Source of the DNA: Deltaproteobacteria bacterium
GTDB taxonomy: Bacteria; Desulfobacterota; Binatia; HRBIN30; JACQVA1
NCBI GenBank assembly: GCA_016178705.1
Contig: JACOST010000013.1
Coordinates: forward strand, 104,080 to 168,079
Length of the DNA stretch: 64,000 nt
Direction: 5' to 3'
The notes under the pieces: model-generated
Told to the model about the DNA's origin: nothing
Databases searched by the model: none
Seen by the model: the letters and a program-made list of their open reading frames with translations, nothing else
Position numbers and translations under genes: made by a program
Shown here: positions 53,796 to 62,959 of the stretch, piece after piece
Numbering within the stretch: position 1 is the stretch's first letter
How the letters are laid out: every line of letters begins with the position of its first letter

Positions 53796-54576
53796 GCTCG
53801 ACCTCTGGCAGATTCACTGGGATTTCGTGCGGCGACCATAGCATGCCATCTCTGGAAAAGCTTCCGGCGCACTCACGAACGCACTGCAGAATAGATTCGC
53901 GTGAGGCCGCCTCCCAATCGTCTTGCGGATCGACCAGCAGCAGTGTGGCGCAGGAGGATGTCGCCAGCAGTTCATCCACGAGACCTTCCCAGGCTCGATA
54001 CAACTCGATGACTGCTTGACGGCCCTTGAGGCCGCGGCTTCGTGCCCACGGGTATTTCGAAACGTAGGCCACGTTCTGGGAGGCCCATGATTCACCGCGC
54101 TCGCGATGCACGCGCGTCAACGCTTGGTCGATGTTGCTCGGCCGAAGATAGATGAGCAGTGGGTCAGCCGCGGTGATCTGACTTTCGATTCTCGCAAACA
54201 CCGCCTTGACTTCATCGATCGGCGCCCCGTCCATAAGGTTGGGCAGCACCGAGTTCTGCAGAAACGTGCTCTCAAGAATGATCGTTTGCTGGCCGCCGGT
54301 GCAGCGGCTGGCCAGTCGCGCCCATTGATCCAGCCCGTACACCTCCGCATCCCTCGCCAAGCCGTCCTCGCCGTCGTCGGATTGCGCGGCCATGTTGCGA
54401 TAGTGGGTTCTGAGCAAGTCGATCGCTTTGGTTCGGATCGGATGATCGTCCGCAAACTCGTGATAGACGCGGGCGTCTTCACCCTGGCTAATGAGCCAAT
54501 TCGCCAGCTTCGAAGCCGTCGTCGACTTTCCCACGCCGATCATGCCCTCGATCAGGATCAAACGCCCTGCCGCCAT
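53761..54576 (-). CDS. P-loop kinase-like protein
   Basis: The ATG at 54576 gives 271 residues. The start RLILIEGMIGVGKSTTASKLANWL is a P-loop, followed by ARVYHEFADDHPIRTK, IILESTFLQNSVL and LLIYLRPSNIDQALTRVHRERGESW, the order seen in nucleotide kinase-like NTPases. It resembles deoxynucleoside or thymidylate kinases and, more loosely, zeta toxins. It follows an XRE regulator by 28 bases. The pair recalls PezA-PezT, but the family match is not clear, so a toxin role is a guess. Confidence 0.68.
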   Translation of the reverse strand: MAAGRLILIEGMIGVGKSTTASKLANWLISQGEDARVYHEFADDHPIRTKAIDLLRTHYRNMAAQSDDGEDGLARDAEVYGLDQWARLASRCTGGQQTIILESTFLQNSVLPNLMDGAPIDEVKAVFARIESQITAADPLLIYLRPSNIDQALTRVHRERGESWASQNVAYVSKYPWARSRGLKGRQAVIELYRAWEGLVDELLATSSCATLLLVDPQDDWEAASRESILQCVRECAGSFSRDGMLWSPHEIPVNLPEVEHEGPRSKRGDR

Positions 54577-54604
54577 ACTGGGTCTGTAACCGAAACTTCG
54601 AGCC

Positions 54605-54937
54605 TCAGGCCGCGCGCCGCTTCGTCGGCGCCCCGAAGTAGCGCGCGAGATCCTGTCGACTACTGCCCATGCTGACGAGCGAACGAACAAGTAGGTCGAT
54701 GCTGACCGATGGATCACCGGCCTCCATCTTCGCCACCCGAGACTGACTCGATCCAAGCATTCGCCCCGCTTGCGCTTGGGTCATCTTTCGCCGCGTCCGT
54801 TGCTCACGCAGCGCCTTTGCGAGATCGAGCTTCAGCTCCACCACCGCAGCCTCGGCATCGGTCAGCGCCAGGAACTCCCTGGCGGAGCCGACCTTCCATC
54901 CAGCGGCTTCCAGCCGTTTCTTCTTCTGCCGTTTCAT
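54605..54937 (-). CDS. XRE-family regulator/antitoxin
   Basis: The 110-residue protein has a helix-turn-helix at about 45-95: KALREQRTRRKMTQAQAGRMLGSSQSRVAKMEAGDPSVSIDLLVRSL. The basic N-terminus (MKRQKKKRLEAAGWKVGSAREFL) is typical of antitoxins in which this part binds a partner. GGGAGCG precedes the ATG. It lies directly upstream of the P-loop kinase gene and may control and neutralise it. Confidence 0.82.
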   Translation of the reverse strand: MKRQKKKRLEAAGWKVGSAREFLALTDAEAAVVELKLDLAKALREQRTRRKMTQAQAGRMLGSSQSRVAKMEAGDPSVSIDLLVRSLVSMGSSRQDLARYFGAPTKRRAA

Positions 54938-55008
54938 CGCTCCCTACTTCCGCAACCGATCGATGTCGCCGATCTTCGGACCCGGGCCGGGAGCAGCGCG
55001 CCCTGCCG

Positions 55009-55368
55009 CTACAGGCTCGACGATTCGGGTGGAACGATCTGCTCTAGCTGGCGCACGAGCGGAGGCAGCTCGGCACTGACCACGTCCCAGACGAGATCGT
55101 AGTCAACCTCCAAGTAAGTCATGCACCACCTTGTGCCGCATGCCGATGATCTTGCGCCACGGAACCTCGGGATGCGCTTGTTGGAACGGTGACGAGACGC
55201 GGCGCGCGGCTTCGCCGAGCGTTTGGACGAGATGGGTCAGCGCGAGCCGAAGGTCCTCGTCGGCGTCGTACGCGGCGCGACTGCGCACTTGCCGATCGCC
55301 TTGCGGGCCATGTCGAGCATGTGGCCGACATAGACCAGGTCATCCTTCTGCGTACTGCGTCTCGGCAC
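55009..55368 (-). pseudogene. HEPN-domain toxin (DUF86/HepT type) with two frameshifts
   Basis: Joined over two shifts the product reads KDDLVYVGHMLDMARKAIGKC (GTG start at 55368), then SRAAYDADEDLRLALTHLVQTLGEAARRVS...PEVPWRKIIGMRHKVVHD, then YLEVDYDLVWDVVSAELPPLVRQLE, ending at 55009. RHKVVHDY is the catalytic R-x4-H-Y RNase motif of HepT, and the second shift, one extra T, falls inside it. It is paired with the MNT gene and overlaps its end. As it stands the toxin is broken. Confidence 0.78.
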
Positions 55369-55642
55369 TCTCGATGACGCGGCCGCGGAGCCGACGATTG
55401 AGATACTTCTCTCGCACGAGATCGACCCGGTGACCGCCGAGGATCTGCGACAGCTCATCCTCGATATCGAAGACCCTGAATCCGACGACCTGACCGGGTT
55501 CGAAGTCGACGAGTACGTCGACGTCACTGTCTGGCCGGAAGTCGTCCGTCAATACCGACCCGAACAGGGCCAATCTGCGGATGTGATGCCGCCGGCACAA
55601 CGCCGCGACTCGCTCGTGGTCGATGAAAATCCTGGCGCCCAT
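55340..55642 (-). CDS. MNT-type nucleotidyltransferase antitoxin
   Basis: The 100-residue protein has LALFGSVLTDDFRPDSDVDVLVDFEPGQ, the G-S-x10-D-x-D motif of minimal nucleotidyltransferases, and a tail IEDELSQILGGHRVDLVREKYL. MntA enzymes add AMP to the tyrosine of the HepT toxin motif and so silence it. GGGGAGACC precedes the ATG. It overlaps the HEPN gene, which is broken, so the antitoxin outlives its toxin here. Confidence 0.88.
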   Translation of the reverse strand: MGARIFIDHERVAALCRRHHIRRLALFGSVLTDDFRPDSDVDVLVDFEPGQVVGFRVFDIEDELSQILGGHRVDLVREKYLNRRLRGRVIESAETQYAEG

Positions 55643-55791
55643 GGTCTCCCCATACCATATTCGACGCGGAGGCTGGAATCGACACGACTAGTAAGGCAGC
55701 GCTCGAAGACGGAGGTGCCGCACGTTTGTCCGTCACGCGGCATGCCGGATCTTGGCCTTGAGAGCACGGCTTCGAGCAGAGCGCGCGCATT

Positions 55792-55827
55792 CGCGAGATT
55801 CCACGCCGCAACCTCAGCGTGGCGTAA
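55792..55827. repeat. right copy of the patatin 3'-end direct repeat
   Basis: These 36 bases match the end of the patatin gene at 48207-48242 with one mismatch, including the stop region. The rest of 55643-55890 holds only a short CTGCCTACT-type repeat stretch at 55830-55885. Next comes the displaced thiolase 3' end. Confidence 0.85.
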
Positions 55828-55890
55828 GGGCGGTAGGCAGTAGCGCCCCGACTGCCTACTGCCCTCTGCCTACTGTCTACTGTTCTCCGC

Positions 55891-56144
55891 TCACAGACGT
55901 TCGATGATGGTCGCGATGCCCATGCCGATGCCGATGCACATTGTGGCGAGGCCGTAGCGCTTGTTCTGCCGTTCGAGTTCGTCGACCAATGTGCCGATCA
56001 ACATCGCGCCGGTTGCGCCGAGCGGATGACCCATCGCGATCGCGCCGCCGTTGACGTTGACGCGCTCCGGGTCCATGCCGATTTCCTGCATCACGCACAG
56101 CGGCACCGGGGCGAACGCTTCGTTGATTTCAATCAGATCGATGT
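55891..56144 (-). pseudogene. displaced 3' end of the thiolase gene
   Basis: The 254 bases code [68 protein letters not shown] and a stop. This equals the last 84 codons of the intact thiolase at 56980-57233 with about 6 % differences. It has no start of its own and the match ends abruptly at 56144. The MazEF-type pair lies between the two copies. Confidence 0.9.
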
Positions 56145-56187
56145 CGCGCTAGTTCCATCGTCCCCGCCAGCGGCGAGCACTGCCCGG

Positions 56188-56535
56188 TTAGAAGTCGCCT
56201 AGACGCCGGAGCTTCTCCTTCACCTCTTGTAGAACCGGCTTCGGGACGTCTCCGAGCGGCCGCCGGAGCCGGCGGTTGTCGATCGCGCGGCTCTGGTCGA
56301 TCATAACCTCGCAATCCGCCGCGTTGCCCGCCATGCCATGCGGTAGAGCGACCCGCAGCAGATTCTCTCCTGACAGGTGCGTGGTGCACGGGAGAACCCA
56401 TGTGGAAGGGTGATCGGCTTGATTGAGGAGGTCGGTCTGGATCACCAGTACGGGCCGCAGCTTGCCTGCCTCGGTTCCCTGCCTCGGGCTCAAGTCGGCG
56501 AGGTAGAGTGTTCCGTGGCGAATCGCTGCCTTCAA
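56188..56535 (-). CDS. MazF/PemK-type toxin
   Basis: The 115-residue protein has the family pattern HGTLYLADLSPRQGTEAGKLRPVLVIQTDLLNQA, STWVLPCTTHLSGENLLRVALP and CEVMIDQSRAIDNRRL. It should be an mRNA interferase. The start is TTG at 56535, overlapping the antitoxin stop by four bases (TTGA); no ATG is available upstream in frame. It is intact, unlike the MazF at 53.2 kb. Confidence 0.88.
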   Translation of the reverse strand: MKAAIRHGTLYLADLSPRQGTEAGKLRPVLVIQTDLLNQADHPSTWVLPCTTHLSGENLLRVALPHGMAGNAADCEVMIDQSRAIDNRRLRRPLGDVPKPVLQEVKEKLRRLGDF

Positions 56536-56780
56536 TCGAGTCCCTCGCCAGCGAGATGATCCAACTCCCGGATCTCCTTCATCGTCGATTGTCGCGTCGC
56601 GCGCGATGCCACCCGGTACGCCGCCTTGAGCGTCCGCCGCTCGGTTCTCTCCTGCAGCAGCCGCAGCCCGCGTCGGATCACCTCGACGTTGCTCTTCAGT
56701 TTGAGACGCGACTTAAGAGAATGAACGAGTCGGAGTTCCTCCTGCGGCAGGGTGACACTCGACTTGGCATTGGTCCTCAT
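56532..56780 (-). CDS. MazE-like ribbon-helix-helix antitoxin
   Basis: The ATG at 56780 gives 82 residues: SSVTLPQEELRLVHSLKSRLKLKSNVEVIRRGLRLLQE, a ribbon-helix-helix DNA-binding fold, and an acidic end TMKEIRELDHLAGEGLD that should bind the toxin. It overlaps the toxin start. The pair is a mobile-looking insert between two thiolase 3' ends. Confidence 0.78.
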   Translation of the reverse strand: MRTNAKSSVTLPQEELRLVHSLKSRLKLKSNVEVIRRGLRLLQERTERRTLKAAYRVASRATRQSTMKEIRELDHLAGEGLD

Positions 56781-56979
56781 GCCGTTTTCATACCGCGACG
56801 GCCGCCGCCACGGCAAGCGCTCGGCAATTATCTGTAAGCGATGGCGGTGCGCACAGCGAATCAAGGCGGTACGACGCCGCAGGGCAGGAATGAGCAGACT
56901 TTTGTCGAGACGCCCCCGGCGGAGCGTCTCGACCGAATGGAGGACTACGGACGTTCGCAGAATTACAGACGTTCCAGAA

Positions 56980-58119
56980 CTACAAGCGTTCGATGATCGT
57001 CGCGATGCCCATGCCGATGCCGATACACATCGTGGCGAGACCGTAGCGCTTGTTCTGCCGTTCGAGTTCGTCGACCAGCGTGCCGATCAACATCGCGCCG
57101 GTTGCGCCGAGCGGATGCCCCATCGCGATCGCGCCGCCGTTGACGTTGACCCGCTCCGGGTCCATGCCGGTTTCTTGGATCACGCACAGCGGCACTGGCG
57201 CGAACGCTTCGTTGATTTCAATCAGATCGATATCACCGATCCTTAGGCCCGCGCGCCTCAAGACCTTCTGCGTCGCCGGGATCGGCCCGGTCAGCATGAT
57301 GACCGGCTCGGAGCCGACGATCATCTGATCGACGATGCGCGCGCGTGGTTTGAGGCCGAGTTCCTTCACCTTCTTTGCCGACGCCAGCATGACCGCCGCA
57401 GCGCCGTCGACGATGCCGCTCGAATTGCCGGCCGTGATCTTGCCGTCGGGCTTGAACGACGGCGTCAAGGCCATCAGCCCTTCCAACGTCGACTGCGGCC
57501 GCACGTGCTCGTCGGTGTCGAACAGCTTCGCTTCGCCATTGAGCGTCACCTTCATCGGAATCAGGCTCTTCTTGAAGCGGCCTTCCTGAATCGCGCGCCA
57601 CGCTTTCTGCTGGCTGGCGAGCGCGAAGCGATCGATTTCCTCGCGGCCGTAGTTCCACTTCTCCACGATCATCTCGGCAGAGAGACCTTGCGGCACGAGG
57701 TTGTACTTTTCCATCAAGCTCATCGGCAGCGGTCCCATGTCCGAACCCATGGGCACACGAGTCATGTTCTCCACGCCGCCGGCAACGACGAGATCTTGCG
57801 CGCCCGCCTTGATCGCCTGCGCAGCGAAGTTCACGGCCTGCTGACCCGAGCCGCAGAAGCGATTGAGCGTCACGCCCGGCACGTCCACCGGCCAACCCGC
57901 CGCCAGCACCGCACCACGGGCGATGTTCGTGCCCTGCTCGCCAGTCTCGCTAACGCAGCCGATCACCGCGTCTTCGATTTCCTTGGGATCGACGCCGGTG
58001 CGCGCGGTGATCGCGTTGAACACCGCCACCAGCAGATCCATCGGATGGACGTTGCTCAGACTGCCCTTGCGCCGGCCACGGGCGGTACGGCACGCATCAA
58101 TGATGTACGCTTCGGACAT
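56980..58119 (-). CDS. acetyl-CoA C-acyltransferase (thiolase)
   Basis: It cleaves or forms beta-ketoacyl-CoA. The 379 residues include the nucleophile in [34 protein letters not shown], the [11 protein letters not shown] segment, the histidine in [17 protein letters not shown] and the second cysteine in TMCIGIGMG. The family usually has CGGGG in the last motif; here it is CIGIG. GGAGG precedes the ATG. Its last 254 bases are present a second time at 55891-56144. Confidence 0.93.
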   Translation of the reverse strand: MSEAYIIDACRTARGRRKGSLSNVHPMDLLVAVFNAITARTGVDPKEIEDAVIGCVSETGEQGTNIARGAVLAAGWPVDVPGVTLNRFCGSGQQAVNFAAQAIKAGAQDLVVAGGVENMTRVPMGSDMGPLPMSLMEKYNLVPQGLSAEMIVEKWNYGREEIDRFALASQQKAWRAIQEGRFKKSLIPMKVTLNGEAKLFDTDEHVRPQSTLEGLMALTPSFKPDGKITAGNSSGIVDGAAAVMLASAKKVKELGLKPRARIVDQMIVGSEPVIMLTGPIPATQKVLRRAGLRIGDIDLIEINEAFAPVPLCVIQETGMDPERVNVNGGAIAMGHPLGATGAMLIGTLVDELERQNKRYGLATMCIGIGMGIATIIERL

Positions 58120-58196
58120 GGGAAACCTCCATTCGGGGAAAAATCAGATGAGGCAGGACTAACAGCCGTTCATCTCGCAGTCAATGTGGGAACCGG

Positions 58197-58967
58197 CTAC
58201 GCGTCGTCGGTTTCTTGGGACTCTTCGCGCAAGGCCAGCAGCGGATCGCCGAGGGTTTGAACGATCCATCGATGAACGTCGCCAACGCGTCGCTCCCATC
58301 CGCGTTCCACGTGCAGGGCATGACCTGCGTCCGGATCCATTTGCAGCACCGCGCCGACGTGCTGGGCCAAGCGCGCGACATCGGCCTGCGCCACGAACGC
58401 GTCGGCGCTACCGGCGACAACGAGCGTCGGCGTTGCCGTCGGCGCGATGTCGATGGCATCGCGTACGAGTGTCCGTAACAGGACGACGGACTCACGGGTG
58501 TCCGCATCGAGCGGCTCGCCGAAATAGGCCCGGCCGCGCGCGCCCCGCGGCGCACGGATCGTGCGGCCGAATCCAAGAGCTGGCCGAAGCAAACGCGCGG
58601 GAGTGTCGCTGAACGGGCGTGGCACGATCGGCGCCAGCGCAACCGCTGCACGCGCGATCGTCGCCGTCCGTAGGGCCAGCAGCGCACCAACATCATGTCC
58701 GATCACCACGGGCTGGGCGGGCAGAGCAGCAATGACGCGCCGGATCTCACGCTCGATTTCCAACAACGAACTCGCCGCAGCGGCACCGTCGCAGTCGCGC
58801 CAGTTCAGCGCGTAACAGGCCCAACCACGATGCGCGAGAAATCCGCTCCACCGGCGCCACACAGCGGCGGTGTGCCACAACCCATGGAGCAACAGCAGCG
58901 GCGCGGTGAACTTCGGACTCTCGCCGCCGCTGACCTCGACGCTCAGTTCGCCGATCCGAAGATTCAT
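58197..58967 (-). CDS. alpha/beta hydrolase
   Basis: The 256-residue protein has the alpha/beta hydrolase pattern: LLLLHGLWHTAAVWRRWSGFLAHRG (oxyanion region), VVIGHDVGALLALR (nucleophile elbow), TLVVAGSADAFV (acid) and DPDAGHALHVE (histidine). The elbow reads G-H-D-V-G, so the nucleophile is aspartate rather than serine, as in epoxide hydrolases and dehalogenases. The substrate is unknown. It lies 77 bases upstream of the thiolase on the same strand. Confidence 0.82.
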   Translation of the reverse strand: MNLRIGELSVEVSGGESPKFTAPLLLLHGLWHTAAVWRRWSGFLAHRGWACYALNWRDCDGAAAASSLLEIEREIRRVIAALPAQPVVIGHDVGALLALRTATIARAAVALAPIVPRPFSDTPARLLRPALGFGRTIRAPRGARGRAYFGEPLDADTRESVVLLRTLVRDAIDIAPTATPTLVVAGSADAFVAQADVARLAQHVGAVLQMDPDAGHALHVERGWERRVGDVHRWIVQTLGDPLLALREESQETDDA

Positions 58968-59014
58968 GCTGAGTCCTTCGCGCGCGCAGCGTGCGATCGC
59001 AAGCCCCAGAAACA

Positions 59015-59047
59015 GACAGGCCCTCTGGAGTATCCAGAGGGCCTGTC
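59015..59047 (-). terminator. perfect 15-base hairpin
   Basis: GACAGGCCCTCTGGA and its exact inverse flank a 3-base loop. It lies 79 bases after the stop of the lysine-rich gene and 48 bases before the hydrolase start. There is no long T tract, so it may stop transcription only in part or protect the RNA end. Confidence 0.7.
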
Positions 59048-59125
59048 CGCCGAGCCCGAAGGCTCAACCTGAGGGAGGGAAAAAAAACCTGGCCTAGTGA
59101 ATGGCCTCAGTCAACGTGACGCTGG

Positions 59126-59221
59126 CTACTTCTTCTTCTTGCCAGCGGCTTTCTTCTTCGCAGGGGCTTTCTTCTTCGCCACAGCCTTCTTCCCTTTCTT
59201 TGCCTTCTTCTTCATCGGCAT
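59126..59221 (-). CDS. 31-residue lysine/alanine-rich histone H1-like protein
   Basis: The short frame codes MPMKKKAKKGKKAVAKKKAP and then KKKAAGKKKK-type repeats to a TAG at 59126. It has an excellent AAGGAGGAT site five bases before the ATG, a consensus promoter about 105 bases upstream and a strong hairpin downstream. Such K/A/P-rich sequences resemble the tails of eukaryotic-type histone H1 and bacterial HctB-like or AlgP-like proteins that coat DNA. More than half of its residues are lysine. It may bind DNA, RNA or polyphosphate. It is too short for most gene finders. Confidence 0.8.
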   Translation of the reverse strand: MPMKKKAKKGKKAVAKKKAPAKKKAAGKKKK

Positions 59222-59326
59222 AGGATCCTCCTTGGAGACCACGCTGGGTCTCGACTTTCCTCACAGCTCCCATTCCCTCAGGCATTCTCCACCTCATTCA
59301 GCCACCCACCACCAGTTACGGTCCGG

Positions 59327-59356
59327 ATTATAGGAAGTCACCTTCCATCGTGTCAA
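59327..59356 (-). promoter_or_regulatory. consensus sigma-70-type promoter
   Basis: On the minus strand TTGACA (59356-59351), an 18-base spacer and TATAAT (59332-59327) match both consensus boxes. Transcription would start near 59320 and run through the 31-residue lysine-rich gene, leaving a leader of about 100 bases. The remaining bases between 59222 and 59514 hold no other gene. Confidence 0.8.
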
Positions 59357-59514
59357 TAGGAGAATGGCATTTTGGAAAACTTTTTCCGGGCGAAAGCCCG
59401 CCGCCCAAAAGCGAAAAACCGGGAGCGTGAAGTGGTGCTCGTCGCATTGCGCGCGCTCGGTAGCAGATTGTTTTACCCCGTCCTCCACAACCGCGCGCGC
59501 GGTTTGTCCACAGC

Positions 59515-60102
59515 TCAGATACCAAACAGCAACTGCAATAGCGCACGCACCACGGACCATCCCGCGCTCTGCGCCAAGTCCCGCTTGATGTCCGTGGGTT
59601 CGTCGTCAGCGGCGAGTGGCGCGCTCGCCGCCGCGTCGAGATTCTTCACCGTCGACCAATTCGTCGCGCTGGCGTAGCGCTGCGTGAGTTCCTGTAGCGC
59701 TGCGGCACTTACTGGTACTGGCTGCGATCGTGGCGTTGCCGCGTGCGCACCTTTGAAGCGGCGGAGTTCGCCACGGTTGAGCCACATTCCCTCACACGCG
59801 CGGCAGCGTTCGATGTGCGCGTCGGCCGGCAACACCGGATCACGAAATTCGTGCATGGCCGTGACGCAACGCGGGCACTTGAGTTCGCTCGGCACTGTCG
59901 CCACCGGCGCCCGCAGCGCCGGTTGATCGACTGGATCAAGCCGCGCGACGTCGCTTGCGTCGATCGGAAATAATTCCCAGCGGTCGCACCACAACCCGCC
60001 GCAGCGCTCGCATTGATCGAGCGCAATCAGGTAACCGCTACGCGAGTGCGCGGTGACTGGCCGCAGCGCGATGTCGCAATTGGGACAGGCGGGGGCACTC
60101 AT
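59515..60102 (-). CDS. protein with two TFIIB-type zinc ribbons
   Basis: The 195-residue protein has two copies of the zf-TFIIB motif: CPNCDIALRPV with CERCGGLWCDRWEL, and CPRCVTAM with CRACEGMWLNRGEL. The C-terminal third is low in pattern and ends in hydrophobic LLQLLFGI. Such proteins are common but uncharacterised. Its ATG overlaps the htpX-like stop by four bases (ATGA), so it is the last gene of eno-lemA-htpX. Confidence 0.85.
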   Translation of the reverse strand: MSAPACPNCDIALRPVTAHSRSGYLIALDQCERCGGLWCDRWELFPIDASDVARLDPVDQPALRAPVATVPSELKCPRCVTAMHEFRDPVLPADAHIERCRACEGMWLNRGELRRFKGAHAATPRSQPVPVSAAALQELTQRYASATNWSTVKNLDAAASAPLAADDEPTDIKRDLAQSAGWSVVRALLQLLFGI

Positions 60103-61037
60103 ACGGCTGTGCCGTGCGCGAGTGCGCGCAGAATCGCGATGCGCCGCGCCAACGGCGGATGCGTCGCTAGCAGGTCCGCCAACCGTCCGTCGCGGGAACC
60201 GATACTGCGCTGCAACGGATCGCTGATGAACAGGTGTGCAGTACCACGAGTCGCAGCGCGCAACGGCGTCGCGATGGCGCCGATCTTCTCCAGCGCGCGC
60301 GCCAACCCCAGCGGGTTACGCGTGAGCTCCGCCGCCGTCGCGTCCGCCAGGTATTCGCGTTGCCGTGAGATCGCCATCGCCAACAAGCGCGACAGCAAGG
60401 GCGCAATCACCAATGCGATCGGCAGCAGAACGATCAGGAGGATGCCGCCGCGCCGGCGCCGCTCGCCGCCCACATAGAACATGCGCCGCCCCCAATCCGC
60501 CAGCATCACCAGGCCGCCCAACAGCACACCGACCACCGTCATCACCAGCGTATCGCGGTTGGCGATGTGCGCCATCTCGTGCGCGATCACGCCTTGCATC
60601 TCTTCGCGATCGAGCCGCTCCATCGCGCCCTCGGTCACCGCGATCGCGGCGTGCTGCGGGTCGCGACCGACAGACAAGGCGTTGGGCGCCGGATCGAGCA
60701 GCACGTAGATCGCTGGCTGCGGCAGCCCCGCCGCCAATGCCATCTCGGCCACGATGTTGCGCAGTTGGCGATGCTCGGCGAGATTGGGGTCGAGCGGATC
60801 GGCCAGCAGTGATGCCATCACCAGCCGGGCACCCGCAAAATACGACGTCAGCGCTAGGCCGCCCGACGCCACCAAGGCGATGAACGAGACGAACGGCAAG
60901 CCTTCGCCGTGCGGATCAAGGAAGCCGTAGGTCGTGACGTCGAGCGCGAAGCCGAGGCTGAGGAACGCCAGAATGAATACTGCGAGAAACGCAAACGTGC
61001 GCCGGCGGTTCTGAACCTGTCGCGCGTAGAGGTCCAC
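60099..61037 (-). CDS. M48 family membrane metalloprotease (HtpX-like)
   Basis: The 312-residue protein has two N-terminal membrane helices, the zinc motif VIAHEMAHIANRDT (HExxH), more helices and SRQREYLADATAAELTRNP with the third ligand. NALSVGRDPQHAAIAV is another family mark. It should degrade damaged membrane proteins. It starts six bases after the lemA stop; LemA-HtpX pairs are frequent in bacteria. Confidence 0.92.
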   Translation of the reverse strand: MDLYARQVQNRRRTFAFLAVFILAFLSLGFALDVTTYGFLDPHGEGLPFVSFIALVASGGLALTSYFAGARLVMASLLADPLDPNLAEHRQLRNIVAEMALAAGLPQPAIYVLLDPAPNALSVGRDPQHAAIAVTEGAMERLDREEMQGVIAHEMAHIANRDTLVMTVVGVLLGGLVMLADWGRRMFYVGGERRRRGGILLIVLLPIALVIAPLLSRLLAMAISRQREYLADATAAELTRNPLGLARALEKIGAIATPLRAATRGTAHLFISDPLQRSIGSRDGRLADLLATHPPLARRIAILRALAHGTAV

Positions 61038-61043
61038 AAGTGG

Positions 61044-61601
61044 CTAGGACTTCAGCGTGAGGTCGACATGCGAGATGGTGCGATCCGCGTCGTCGGCGCT
61101 GAAGAACTCGGCGCGCTGAAACCCGAAGAAGTTGGCCAGCAGGTTGGACGGGAACACTTCCTGGCGCGAGTTAAACTGCATGACGGTATCGTTGTAGAAC
61201 TGGCGCGCGAAGGTGAGTTGGTTCTCGGTCGTCGTCAGCTCTTCCTGCAGTTGCAGCACGTTCTGGTTGCTCTTCAGTTCCGGATAATTCTCGATGACCG
61301 CGAGCAAACGCCCGAGCGATTGCGTCAACTGGCGCTCGGTCTCCGCGGTCTCCGCCACCGTCGTCGCGCTCACCGCCTTGGCGCGCGCGGCGACCACCCG
61401 TTCGAGCGTGTCGCGCTCGAACTGCATCGCACCCTTCACGGTCTCAATGAGATTGGGAATGAGGTCGTGGCGCCGTTTGAGCTGCACATCGATTTGCTTC
61501 CAACCGTTCTGGACCCGGTTTCGCAGCGTCACCAATCCGTTGTAGCTCAGCACCGCCCACGCAGCGGCGCCAAGGACGAGCAGGAGCAGAATGGTCGACA
61601 T
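61044..61601 (-). CDS. LemA family protein
   Basis: The ATG at 61601 follows GAGGTGG and gives 185 residues. After one N-terminal helix (STILLLLVLGAAAWAVLSYNGL) comes the conserved core VTLRNRVQNGWKQIDVQLKRRHDLIPNLIETVKG, then coiled helices and QFYNDTVMQFNSRQEVFPSNLLANFFGF. The role is not well defined; it is often linked with HtpX. It begins eight bases after the eno stop. Confidence 0.92.
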   Translation of the reverse strand: MSTILLLLVLGAAAWAVLSYNGLVTLRNRVQNGWKQIDVQLKRRHDLIPNLIETVKGAMQFERDTLERVVAARAKAVSATTVAETAETERQLTQSLGRLLAVIENYPELKSNQNVLQLQEELTTTENQLTFARQFYNDTVMQFNSRQEVFPSNLLANFFGFQRAEFFSADDADRTISHVDLTLKS

Positions 61602-61609
61602 ATGCCACC

Positions 61610-62926
<1,317 letters not shown>

Positions 62927-62959
62927 CTACGATGCGATTCCAACAGTGGGGAAAATGCG

